Assembly (NCBI GenBank): GCA_963817615.1
Contig: CAWFPH010000002.1
Location: 1,736,001 to 1,800,000, forward strand
Reading direction: 5' to 3'
Length of the DNA: 64,000 bases
DNA from: FEN-1219 sp963817615
GTDB taxonomy: Bacteria > Pseudomonadota > Gammaproteobacteria > Steroidobacterales > Rariloculaceae
Shown: piece after piece, positions 54,379 to 62,603 of the stretch
How the letters are laid out: every line of letters begins with the position of its first letter
Numbering within the stretch: position 1 is the first letter of the stretch
The notes under the pieces: model-generated
Databases searched by the model: none
What the model was told of the DNA's origin: nothing
The model's input: the letters and a program-made list of their open reading frames with translations, nothing else
Program-made: the position numbers and the translations under genes

Positions 54379-54846
54379 ATGAGCACCGTCACGCTCAAGG
54401 TCAACGGCCGCGCCCGTCGCGTCGACGCCGAGGCCGCTACGCCGCTGCTGTACGTCTTGACCGACGACCTCGGACTGCGCGGCCCGAAGTTCGGCTGCGG
54501 GCTCGGTCAGTGCGGCGCTTGCACCGTGATTCTCGGCAATACGGCGGTGCGCTCGTGCTCGATGCCGGTCGGCAGCGTCGGCGATGTCGAGATCACGACG
54601 CTCGACGGGCTCGGCACGAGCGACAAGCCGCATCCGCTGCAGCAAGCGTTCATCGACGAGCAGGCCGCTCAGTGCGGCTATTGTCTGAGCGGGGTGATCC
54701 TCACCGCGAAGGCGCTGCTCGACCGCAATCCGCGCGCGAGCGATGCGCAGATCCGCGAGGGTCTGAACGGCGTCCTGTGCCGCTGCTTCACGCATACTCG
54801 AATGCTGCGCGCGATCAAGCGCTACGCGAGCGGCCTCGAGCGATGA
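54379..54846 (+). CDS. 2Fe-2S small subunit of molybdenum hydroxylase (second copy)
   Basis: A 155-residue iron-sulfur subunit paralogous to the one at 7769-8254. First cluster ligands are in FGCGLGQCGACTV and RSC, second cluster ligands in CGYCLSGVIL and LCRCFTHTRM. It passes electrons from the molybdenum subunit to an unknown acceptor. GGGGA seven bases before the ATG at 54379 sets the start; the frame extends upstream to 54268 without support. No export signal. Stop and next start overlap (ATGA). Confidence 0.92.
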   Translation: MSTVTLKVNGRARRVDAEAATPLLYVLTDDLGLRGPKFGCGLGQCGACTVILGNTAVRSCSMPVGSVGDVEITTLDGLGTSDKPHPLQQAFIDEQAAQCGYCLSGVILTAKALLDRNPRASDAQIREGLNGVLCRCFTHTRMLRAIKRYASGLER

Positions 54847-57167
54847 AGCTCACGGCCGATGCGCGAACGGCGCTCGAGCGCGCGCGGCTCAGCCGCAGAG
54901 ACGTTCTCAAGGGCGCGGCCGGCCTCGTGGTGGCGTTCTCGAGCGCGGGCGCCGCCACGCGTCTCGCGTTCGCGCAGGGCGGCAGGGGCAGCAACGCGCT
55001 CGATGCATGGCTCGCGGTGGACGCGGGCGGGCACGTCACCGCTTACACCGGCAAGTGCGAGCTCGGCCAAGGCATCTTCACGGCCCAAGCACAGCTCGTC
55101 GCGGAGGAGCTGTCCGTGCCGCTGGAGGCTGTCACGCTCGTCCAGTGCGACACGGCGCGCACCCCCGATCAGGGCACCACGTCGGGCTCGCAATCGCATC
55201 CCGCTAACTTCAATCGGAGCAACCTCGCGCTCGCCGCGGCAACGGCTCGCGAGCGGCTGCTCGACCTCGCGGCGAAGCGGCTCGGCGCCGCGCGCGAGGA
55301 GCTCGTCGCCGCAGACGGTATCGTGAGCGTCGCGGCTGCGCCGCAGCGGCGCGTGAGCTATGCGGAGCTGATCGGCGGCAAACGGTTCGAGCTCGCGCTC
55401 GACCCGGCCGCGCGACGGAAGCCGCAGCACGAGTGGCGGATCCTCGGCCGGCCCATGCAACGCTTGGACTTGCCGGCGCTCGTGACGGCAGAGGTCGAGT
55501 TCGTGCACAACGTGCGCGTGCCCGGCATGCTGCACGGCCGCGTCGTGAGGCCCCCGACGATCGGCGCAAAGCTCCAGAGCGTCGCCGAGGATTCCGTCCG
55601 CGAGCTACCCGGCAACGTGCGCGTCGTCGTGAAGAACGACTTCGTCGGCGTCGTCGCGGACCGGGAATGGCAAGCGCTTCGCGCCGCCGCGGCGCTGCAG
55701 GCGACGTGGTCGGCCGGCCCCGCGCTGCCCGTCCAAAGCGATCTCTATGCGTTCCTTCGCAGTCAGCCGAGCCGTGACACGCTGATCGTCGATTCGCGAG
55801 ACGTGGATGAAAGGCTCGCGAGCGCGGCGCAAGTGCTGCGCGCCGCTTATCGGCATCCCTATCAGATGCACGGCTCGATCGGCGCGGCCTGCGCCGTCGC
55901 CGACGTGCAACCGGGCGGCGTCACGATTTGGTCGGCGACGCAGGCCGTTTATCCGCTGCGCAGCACGACAGCGATGCTGCTCGAGCGGCGGCCGGAGGAC
56001 GTGCGCGTGATTTTCAGGCGCGGACCGGGCTGCTACGGCGTCAACGGCGCGGACACGGTGTCGTACGACGCGGCCCTGCTGTCGCAAGCGGTCGGCCGTC
56101 CCGTGCGCGTGCTGCTCACGCGCAAGGACGAGATGGCCTGGGAGAACTACGGCTATCCGTTCGTGATCGAGCAGCGCGTGGGGCTCGGCGCCGACGACGC
56201 CATCGTCGCCTGGGACCATGAATCCTGGAGCGCGTCGCGCGGCGGCCGGCCGGGCTACGATGCGCCGGGCAACGTCGTGACCGGCATGCTCGCGGGCTTC
56301 GCGCCGCCGCCGCTCGCGCCGCGGCCCGCAGCCGCGCCCACCGCGGCGCTCGAGAACCGCCAGAACGCGGCGCCTTCGTACGTGACCGGCTGCGTCGGCG
56401 GGGTCTGCAACGGCGCGGGCCGCGTCCGCAGCGAGCGCGTGCTGATGCACGTCGTCGAATCGCCGTTCTGGACCGGCCCGCTGCGCTCGCCCTGGCGGCT
56501 GCAGAACACCTTCGCGCACGAATCGTTCATCGACGAGGTGGCCGCACACGTCCGAGCGGACCCGATCGAGTATCGGCTGCGGCACATCGCCGATCCACGG
56601 CTCGCCGCGGTGCTGCAAGCGGCCGCGAAGGCCGCGGGCTGGCAAACGCGCCCGGCACCGCGCCCGAGCGCAGCTCGCACCGGACTTGCCGACGGCCGCG
56701 GCGCCGCCTGCGTGTTCTACGAGGGCAACAACGGCTACACGGCGATGGTGGCCGAGGTGCAAGTCGACCAGGGCGCGGGCGCCTTGCGTGTCGGGCGGCT
56801 GTTCGTCGCCGTCGACGTCGGACCGATCTCCAATCCCGACGGCCTGAAGAACCAAATCGAAGGCGGCGCGCTGCAGGGATTGAGCCGCGCGCTCGGCGAA
56901 GAGGTGACCTGGCAGCGCGACCACGTCACGTCCATCGACTGGCGCACCTACCATAGCCTCGACCTCGGCTTCGAAGCGCCCGCGATCGAGAGCGTGCTGC
57001 TCGACCGCGCCGACGTGCCCGCCATGGGTGCCGGCGAAACGTCGATCACGGTCGTCGCTGCGGCCGTAGCCAACGCGATTTTCGATGCAACGGGCGCCCG
57101 CATTCGCGAAGTACCGTTCACGCCCGCGCGTGTGAAGGCGGCGCTCGACGCGCGCGGCGCGGCGTAA
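54843..57167 (+). CDS. Molybdenum hydroxylase large subunit, Tat-exported (second copy)
   Basis: A 774-residue catalytic subunit like that at 5400-7772. The twin-arginine motif LSRRDVLKGAAGLVVAFS near residue 16 indicates export. Molybdenum-domain marks are 'GKCELGQGIFTAQAQLVAEEL', 'SGSQSHPAN', 'HPYQMHGSIGAACAVADV' and the catalytic Glu in AMGAGETSITVV. An Ala/Pro-rich insert near residues 480-500 (PPPLAPRPAAAPTAA) is unusual. The ATG overlaps the small-subunit stop by four bases. Substrate is unknown. It ends six bases from the convergent msrA. Confidence 0.88.
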   Translation: MKLTADARTALERARLSRRDVLKGAAGLVVAFSSAGAATRLAFAQGGRGSNALDAWLAVDAGGHVTAYTGKCELGQGIFTAQAQLVAEELSVPLEAVTLVQCDTARTPDQGTTSGSQSHPANFNRSNLALAAATARERLLDLAAKRLGAAREELVAADGIVSVAAAPQRRVSYAELIGGKRFELALDPAARRKPQHEWRILGRPMQRLDLPALVTAEVEFVHNVRVPGMLHGRVVRPPTIGAKLQSVAEDSVRELPGNVRVVVKNDFVGVVADREWQALRAAAALQATWSAGPALPVQSDLYAFLRSQPSRDTLIVDSRDVDERLASAAQVLRAAYRHPYQMHGSIGAACAVADVQPGGVTIWSATQAVYPLRSTTAMLLERRPEDVRVIFRRGPGCYGVNGADTVSYDAALLSQAVGRPVRVLLTRKDEMAWENYGYPFVIEQRVGLGADDAIVAWDHESWSASRGGRPGYDAPGNVVTGMLAGFAPPPLAPRPAAAPTAALENRQNAAPSYVTGCVGGVCNGAGRVRSERVLMHVVESPFWTGPLRSPWRLQNTFAHESFIDEVAAHVRADPIEYRLRHIADPRLAAVLQAAAKAAGWQTRPAPRPSAARTGLADGRGAACVFYEGNNGYTAMVAEVQVDQGAGALRVGRLFVAVDVGPISNPDGLKNQIEGGALQGLSRALGEEVTWQRDHVTSIDWRTYHSLDLGFEAPAIESVLLDRADVPAMGAGETSITVVAAAVANAIFDATGARIREVPFTPARVKAALDARGAA

Positions 57168-57173
57168 CGAGGC

Positions 57174-57896
57174 TCAAGGTCCTAGCGGCGGCGCGGCTCG
57201 GCGTCGCGGGTAAACGAGCACGGGCTCGGCGCGGTAAGCCTCCGGGAACAAAGCGGCGAGATTGCGGATCTTCGGCACGTCGTTGATCACCACGTACGGG
57301 TTGTCCGGATTTTCGAACAGAAAGTCCTGGTGATAACGCTCGGCCGCGTAGAACGTCTTGCCGTCCTCAAGTGTCGTGACGATCGGCGCCGCGAAGACGT
57401 GCGTTTCGACGAGTTGGGCGATGTAGCGTTCGGCGACCTCGTGTTGCTCGGCGTTCAGCGGAAAGATCGTCGAGCGATACTGCGGCCCGCGGTCGGGCCC
57501 CTGGCGGTTTCGCTGCGTCGGGTCGTGCACGACCGAGAAGTAGATCTGCAACAGCTTCCCGTAAGAGATCTTCGACGGATCGTAAGTGATCTCGACGCTC
57601 TCCGCGTGGCCGGTCGTGCCGCCGCCGACGATCTCATACCGGGCACTCTGCCGTGGGCCGCCCGCATATCCCGAGACCGCCTTGAGCACGCCGCGCACGT
57701 GCTGGTACACGCCCTGCACGCCCCAGAAGCACCCCCCCGCGAGCACTGCGACGGCGGTCGCGGTGTCGGAGCGCCGCACGTCGAGCGCGGGCGACGGGAT
57801 CACGACGCCGTTGTCCGCGGCGCGGGCGCAGCCGACGAACGCGATCAAAACCCACAGCGCTGCGGTGCGGACCGCAGACTTCGACGCCTTCATCAT
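57174..57896 (-). CDS. msrA: Periplasmic peptide methionine (S)-S-oxide reductase, one-cysteine type
   Basis: A 240-residue MsrA that reduces the S-epimer of methionine sulfoxide. The catalytic motif GCFWG is at residues 55-59 (Cys56), and the remainder (SGYAGG, 'TGHAESVEITYDP', 'HDPTQRNRQGPDRGPQYRS') is complete. An N-terminal signal (ALWVLIAFVGCARA) predicts export. Apart from a Cys within the signal, Cys56 is the only cysteine, so the usual resolving Cys is absent; reduction must come directly from a thioredoxin-like donor, presumably the DipZ-like protein encoded 32 bases upstream. Last gene of the msrB-dipZ-msrA operon. Confidence 0.92.
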   Translation of the reverse strand: MMKASKSAVRTAALWVLIAFVGCARAADNGVVIPSPALDVRRSDTATAVAVLAGGCFWGVQGVYQHVRGVLKAVSGYAGGPRQSARYEIVGGGTTGHAESVEITYDPSKISYGKLLQIYFSVVHDPTQRNRQGPDRGPQYRSTIFPLNAEQHEVAERYIAQLVETHVFAAPIVTTLEDGKTFYAAERYHQDFLFENPDNPYVVINDVPKIRNLAALFPEAYRAEPVLVYPRRRAAPPLGP

Positions 57897-57928
57897 CGAT
57901 CGGCTCCTCTACCGAAACGCCTCTGCGC

Positions 57929-59758
57929 TCAGCCGAAAGTGAACGCGTAGACCATCACGCCGGGTGACGAGAACTCGATTTCAAACGCGCGGTCGCGCAC
58001 TTCACCCGACTGCCGAATCAGCTGATAGAGCCGTTCGTCCGTCACCTCACCGCGCCCCTCTGCATCGGCGTCGGTGCCGTGATCGGCGGCCGGCGCTCGG
58101 CCGTCGAGGCGCACGCGGAACTTCACGGCGCCGCTGCCCGGCCGGCGACCCAGCACGAGGTGCAAATCGCGGGCGGCGAAGCGAAACACGATCTTGCCTT
58201 GCGGGCTTTCGAGCACCGCGGCTTCCGCACGCACCGTCCAAGCGCCGCCGAGCGCCCACTCGTTGAGGCCCAAGCGCGTCGGCACGGTGTACTCGTGCAG
58301 GCGATCGGCAACGAGGCCGCCGGCCGATGCGAACCGCTCGGCGCGCGCCCCGCCCACGTAGGTCTCGGGGCTCAGTGCGTTCGCCTCGTCGGATGCGAGC
58401 GCTGCCCCTTCGCCGTGCGGCGCAACGACGCCCTGGGCTGCGCGCGTACCGCTTGCCTCTTCCAGCAACGCCTGGATCGCGCGCTCCGACGCTTCGTATT
58501 CCCCTTCGCCGAAATGCGCGTAGCGAACGTCGCCGTGTGCATCGACGAGATAATGTGCGGGCCAATACATGTTGGAGAATGCGCCCCAGAGCGCATAGTC
58601 GTTGTCGACGGCGACCGGGTAGTTCACGCCGAGGGCCGCGACTTCGCGCCGCACGTTGCGCAAGTCCTTCTCGAATGCGAACTCGGGCGAGTGCACGCCG
58701 ATCACCACGAGCCCTCTATCGCGATACTTTTCGTGCCACGCTTCGACGTACGGCAGTGCGCGCAGACAGTTCACGCAGGAGTACGTCCAGAAGTCGATCA
58801 ACACGACCTTGCCCTTGAGGGCGTCCGCGCTCAGGGGCTCGGTGTTGATCCATGCGGTCGCGCCGTCGAGCGGCGGTAGCGCCCCGATGATCGGCAGAGC
58901 GGACGCGCCTTGCGCGGGCGCGACAGCGGCGCTTCGCGCGCCGCTCATCGCTGCATTGCCGCTTATTGCCGCCCGAGCCATCACCATCGCCGCGCCGGCG
59001 TTCGCGGGAACGCCCGCCGCGTGCCCGGAATCCGAATGGTCGGGAAGCAGCGTCGCAATCAGGGCTCGTTCCATGCTCGTCGTGGGCACGAACGAGAGGC
59101 GCGCAAGGAAGCCCGTGTCGAGCCCGAGCGCGACCGCGAGCGTGCCGACCAGCACTGCGGCACCGAGCGTGCGGCGAATCCACCGTTCGACGCCGAGCGA
59201 ACGCCTCAGCGCTTTGAGCACCCCGTCGCCGGCGAGCAGCGCAGCCGCGAGCGAGACGCCTGCGCCTGCGGCGTAAGCGGTGAGCAGGAGCGACGTCTCG
59301 ACGCTCGGCCCGCGCAGCGCGCCGCCCGTCAGAATCAGCCCCAAGATCGGCCCCGCGCACGGCGCCCAGAGCAGACCGGTCGCGCTGCCGAGCAGCAGCG
59401 ACGACCGCACGCCGCCGGCAGCGGCCGCACGGCTCGTGAGCCGAATGCCGAGCGCGATCGCAGGGCGGGCGAGCCGGTCCGCGAGCCTAGGGAACAGCAG
59501 CGCGAGCCCGAACACGAGCACGAGCGACAGCGCGACGAAGCGCCCGTAGCGGTTGACCTGCACCGCCCAGCCCCCGCCCATCGCCGCGAGCGTCGCTACG
59601 GCCGCAAACGTAGTGGCCATGCCGACGAGAAGCGGTAGGCCGCTGCGCCGAAACGGCTGGCCGGTCTTCGTGAGCACGAACGGCAGAACCGGCAGGATGC
59701 AAGGGCTCAAGATCGTGAGCACACCGCCGAGAAACGCGAGCACGAATAGCATCGGCAT
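57929..59758 (-). CDS. DipZ-type fusion: CcdA membrane domain plus periplasmic thioredoxin domain
   Basis: A 609-residue protein that carries electrons from cytoplasmic thioredoxin across the inner membrane. The N-terminal ~240 residues are a CcdA/DsbD-beta module with its two active Cys in LSPCILPVLP and WAPCAGPILG. A linker leads to a TlpA-like thioredoxin domain with C-x-x-C in TYSCVNCLRAL and the cis-Pro region 'YWPAHYLVD'. The C-terminal ~180 residues are a beta-sandwich as in mycobacterial DipZ. The start is ATG 59756-59758 (MPMLFVLAFLGGVLTILSP); the second Met two codons on is also possible. Between msrB and msrA, it is the likely electron donor to both. Confidence 0.9.
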   Translation of the reverse strand: MPMLFVLAFLGGVLTILSPCILPVLPFVLTKTGQPFRRSGLPLLVGMATTFAAVATLAAMGGGWAVQVNRYGRFVALSLVLVFGLALLFPRLADRLARPAIALGIRLTSRAAAAGGVRSSLLLGSATGLLWAPCAGPILGLILTGGALRGPSVETSLLLTAYAAGAGVSLAAALLAGDGVLKALRRSLGVERWIRRTLGAAVLVGTLAVALGLDTGFLARLSFVPTTSMERALIATLLPDHSDSGHAAGVPANAGAAMVMARAAISGNAAMSGARSAAVAPAQGASALPIIGALPPLDGATAWINTEPLSADALKGKVVLIDFWTYSCVNCLRALPYVEAWHEKYRDRGLVVIGVHSPEFAFEKDLRNVRREVAALGVNYPVAVDNDYALWGAFSNMYWPAHYLVDAHGDVRYAHFGEGEYEASERAIQALLEEASGTRAAQGVVAPHGEGAALASDEANALSPETYVGGARAERFASAGGLVADRLHEYTVPTRLGLNEWALGGAWTVRAEAAVLESPQGKIVFRFAARDLHLVLGRRPGSGAVKFRVRLDGRAPAADHGTDADAEGRGEVTDERLYQLIRQSGEVRDRAFEIEFSSPGVMVYAFTFG

Positions 59759-59765
59759 CTCGAGG

Positions 59766-60245
59766 TCAGGAGGGGACGAACCGGAGGGCGAGGCCGTTGA
59801 TGCAATAGCGCAGGCCCGTCGGCTTCGGGCCGTCGCGAAACACATGGCCCAAATGACCGCCGCAGCGCCGGCAATGCACGGCGGTGCGGATCATCCCGAG
59901 ACTCGTGTCGACGCTCGTTCCGACGGCGTCGCTCAGCGGTTCCCAGAAGCTCGGCCAGCCCGTGCCGCTGTCGAATTTGACCTCCGAGGAGAACAACGCG
60001 AGCTCACAGCCCGCGCAAAGGAACATACCGTGACGATGCTCGCGGTCGAGCGAGCTGGAGAACGGCCGCTCGGTGGCCGCGTGGCGCAGCACCTCGAAGC
60101 GTGCCGATGTCAGCAGTGTCCGCCACTCGGTCTCGGTGTGCGCGACCTCGAACGCCTCGGCCGAGCGAGCGCTCGTGCGGCGCAACAACCCGACTGCAGC
60201 GGTCAGTCCGCCCGCGAGCAACAATCGACGACGATTTCGATTCAT
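59766..60245 (-). CDS. msrB: Exported peptide methionine (R)-S-oxide reductase, one-cysteine type
   Basis: A 159-residue MsrB that reduces the R-epimer of methionine sulfoxide. Zinc Cys pairs are CAGC at 77-80 and CRRC at 125-128, and the catalytic Cys148 is in RYCINGLAL. Where many MsrB proteins have a resolving Cys in 'SGCGWPSF', this one has Thr95 (DSGTGWPSF). The N-terminus MNRNRRRLLLAGGLTAAVGL with several Arg and a hydrophobic stretch is Tat-like, suiting export of a zinc protein. First gene of the operon; the DipZ-like gene starts seven bases after its stop. Confidence 0.92.
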   Translation of the reverse strand: MNRNRRRLLLAGGLTAAVGLLRRTSARSAEAFEVAHTETEWRTLLTSARFEVLRHAATERPFSSSLDREHRHGMFLCAGCELALFSSEVKFDSGTGWPSFWEPLSDAVGTSVDTSLGMIRTAVHCRRCGGHLGHVFRDGPKPTGLRYCINGLALRFVPS

Positions 60246-60387
60246 GGGCGGCTCCGGTGGGACGACTCCTTCGAGTCTGCGAGGAAACCGTTCTCCGAGT
60301 CCTCACCGAGCGTTAAACGATTCGTGATACTTCGACGCGGTGAATCGGGGAGAATGGCGCTCCGGCCCGCCCCGGCGCCGATGCGCA

Positions 60388-61110
60388 ATGACTCGCCCGA
60401 AACGCGTTCTGCTCGTAGAAGACGACGCCCACATCGCCGGGTTGCTGGAGCTCCATCTGCGCGACGAAGGCTACGCCGTCGTGCGCGCGGCCGACGGCGA
60501 CGAGGGCGTGCGGCGGCTTGCCGGCGAGGAATGGGACGCGATCGTGCTCGACCTGATGCTGCCCGGCGTCGACGGTCTCGAGATTTGCCGGCGCGCGCGA
60601 GCGATGGAGCGCTATACGCCGATCATCATTACGAGCGCGCGCGGCAGCGAGGTGCAGCGCATCGTCGGGCTCGAGGTTGGAGCCGACGATTACTTGCCGA
60701 AGCCGTTCTCCATCCAAGAGCTCGTCGCACGACTGAAGGCGCTGCTGCGCCGCGTCGACGCGCTCGCGAGCGTCGCGTCCCGGCAGCTCGGCGTCGTCTC
60801 CGTCGAGGGGCTCACGATCGCGCCGCTCGAGCGCGAAGTCACGCTCGACGGCAGACGCATCGAGCTCACGCCGCGCGAGTTCGATCTGCTGTACTTTCTC
60901 GGCACGAATGCAGGCAAGGTGTTCTCGCGCGCGGAGCTGCTCGATCGGGTTTGGGGGTATCGCCACAGCGGCTACGAGCATACGGTGAATACGCACATCA
61001 ACCGTGTGCGAGCCAAGATCGAGGCGGATCCGGCGAATCCGCGAAGAATCCTCACGGTTTGGGGACGCGGCTACAAGCTCGCAGCGGTCGCGGGTGGGAA
61101 CGGCACTTGA
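60388..61110 (+). CDS. OmpR/PhoB-family response regulator
   Basis: A 240-residue two-component regulator. Receiver domain 1-120: acidic pair EDD at 11-13, phosphoacceptor Asp55 in VLDLMLPG and Lys in YLPKPFS. C-terminal winged helix 140-236: 'LTPREFDLLYFLGTNAGKVFSRAELLDRVW' and 'RVRAKIEADPANPRRILTVWGRGYKL'. ATG at 60388-60390; an upstream ATG at 60340 is less likely because the receiver starts immediately after the chosen one. The kinase gene overlaps its stop. It is divergent from the msr operon with 142 bases between the starts, making that operon a likely target. Confidence 0.93.
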   Translation: MTRPKRVLLVEDDAHIAGLLELHLRDEGYAVVRAADGDEGVRRLAGEEWDAIVLDLMLPGVDGLEICRRARAMERYTPIIITSARGSEVQRIVGLEVGADDYLPKPFSIQELVARLKALLRRVDALASVASRQLGVVSVEGLTIAPLEREVTLDGRRIELTPREFDLLYFLGTNAGKVFSRAELLDRVWGYRHSGYEHTVNTHINRVRAKIEADPANPRRILTVWGRGYKLAAVAGGNGT

Positions 61111-62603
61111 TTCGCCTCACGCTATCGGAACGCTTATCGCTCGTGTTTGCGGTGCTGCTGCTCGCGAGCAGCGGTGCGGCCGCTTGGCTCCAAGTGCGCT
61201 CGAACGCGTTGCACGAGCAGGAGCTCGTGCAACGGCTGTCGCTCGACGTCGCCGAGCATATCGCCTCGAGCGCGGAGCTGATGGACGAGAACGGCCTGCG
61301 CTCCGACGCCGTGCGTGTGCTGTTCGATCAGTTCATGTCGGTCAATCCGAGCGTCGAGGTCTATCTACTCGGACCGGACGGCAGGATCCTCGGCCACGCA
61401 GCGCCCGAGGGCCACATCCGCCGCGACCGCGTGGCGACCGCGCCGATCGAGCGGCTGCTCGCCGGTGCGCCGCTGCCGATCTTGGGCGATGACCCGCGCA
61501 GCGATCACGCCCGCAAGGTCTTCAGCGCCGCGCGGCTCGAGCGGGACGGCCGCAACCGCGGCTACGTGTACGTGATCCTCGTGAGTGAAGCGCGGGACCT
61601 GCTCGCGGCGAGCGTAGCCGCGAGCAGCGTTCTGCGCACGACACTCTGGTCGATGGCGGTGGTGGCGGCGCTGAGCCTGCTCGCGGGTCTCGTGGCGTTC
61701 AGGCAGATTACGCGGCCGCTGCGCGGCCTCGCGGCCGCCATGCAGACGCTCGATCTCGACGGTCCCGCCAGCGCCGTCGCCCCGCAGAGCACCGCTGCCC
61801 TGTCGAGCGGTCAGCGCGACGAGATCGCGGTGCTGCGCCATGCCTTCGGCCGCATGGCCGCCCGCATCGGCGAGCAATGGCGGGCGCTCACGCGCAAAGA
61901 TCGGGAGCGGCGCGAGCTGGTGGCGAACGTTTCGCATGATTTGCGCACGCCGCTCACCTCATTGCACGGCTATCTCGAGACGCTCGCGATGAAGCCGGAT
62001 TTGAGCGAGCTCGAGAAGCGCAAGTATCTCGAGATTGCGCTTGCTCAGAGCGCGAGGGTCGGCCGGCTCGCGGCTGAGCTGTTCGAGCTTGCACGGCTCG
62101 AGCACGACGGGCTGAAGGTCGACGAGGAGTCGTTCTCGCTCGTCGATCTCGTGCAAGACGTGCTCCAGAATCTCGTTCTGCTCGCAGCCGCCAAACGGCA
62201 ACGTCTCGTGGCGGACGTTGCCGAGCATGTGCCGAACGTCGTCGCGTCGTTGCCGCTGATCGAGCGCGCTCTGACGAACTTGCTCGACAATGCGATTCGC
62301 CACACGCCGGAGGGCAGCGAGATTCGCATCTCGATTCGCCGCGTCGGTGAAGGCGTAGAAGTTACCGTCCGCGACGATGGCCCCGGCATTCCGCCCGAGC
62401 TCCGCGAGACACTGCTCCGCCGTGGGTCGCCCTTGACGGACAAGGGTCGCAGCGCTGCGCAGGGCGGGCTCGGGCTGCTGATCGTGCAACGGATACTCGA
62501 CCTGCATGCGAGCGGCGTCGAGCTGCTCGCTACGGAGCGCGGTGCGGCGTTTCGTTTCGCGCTGCGTACACGAGCGACATCACAGGGTACACTCGGCGGA
62601 TGA
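61107..62603 (+). CDS. Sensor histidine kinase
   Basis: A 498-residue membrane kinase. First helix near 11-28, a periplasmic domain of about 145 residues (PSVEVYLLGPDGRILGHAAP, a PAS/Cache-like sensor), second helix near 178-199, HAMP region to about 260, then the H-box ELVANVSHDLRTPLTSLHG with phosphorylated His277, N-box NLLDNAIRHTP and G-boxes DDGPGIPPEL and GGLGLLIVQRIL. It starts at TTG 61107, overlapping the regulator's TGA (TTGA), the only start that joins the first helix without loss. The signal sensed is unknown. Its stop overlaps the MHS transporter start (ATGA). Confidence 0.92.
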   Translation: MIRLTLSERLSLVFAVLLLASSGAAAWLQVRSNALHEQELVQRLSLDVAEHIASSAELMDENGLRSDAVRVLFDQFMSVNPSVEVYLLGPDGRILGHAAPEGHIRRDRVATAPIERLLAGAPLPILGDDPRSDHARKVFSAARLERDGRNRGYVYVILVSEARDLLAASVAASSVLRTTLWSMAVVAALSLLAGLVAFRQITRPLRGLAAAMQTLDLDGPASAVAPQSTAALSSGQRDEIAVLRHAFGRMAARIGEQWRALTRKDRERRELVANVSHDLRTPLTSLHGYLETLAMKPDLSELEKRKYLEIALAQSARVGRLAAELFELARLEHDGLKVDEESFSLVDLVQDVLQNLVLLAAAKRQRLVADVAEHVPNVVASLPLIERALTNLLDNAIRHTPEGSEIRISIRRVGEGVEVTVRDDGPGIPPELRETLLRRGSPLTDKGRSAAQGGLGLLIVQRILDLHASGVELLATERGAAFRFALRTRATSQGTLGG

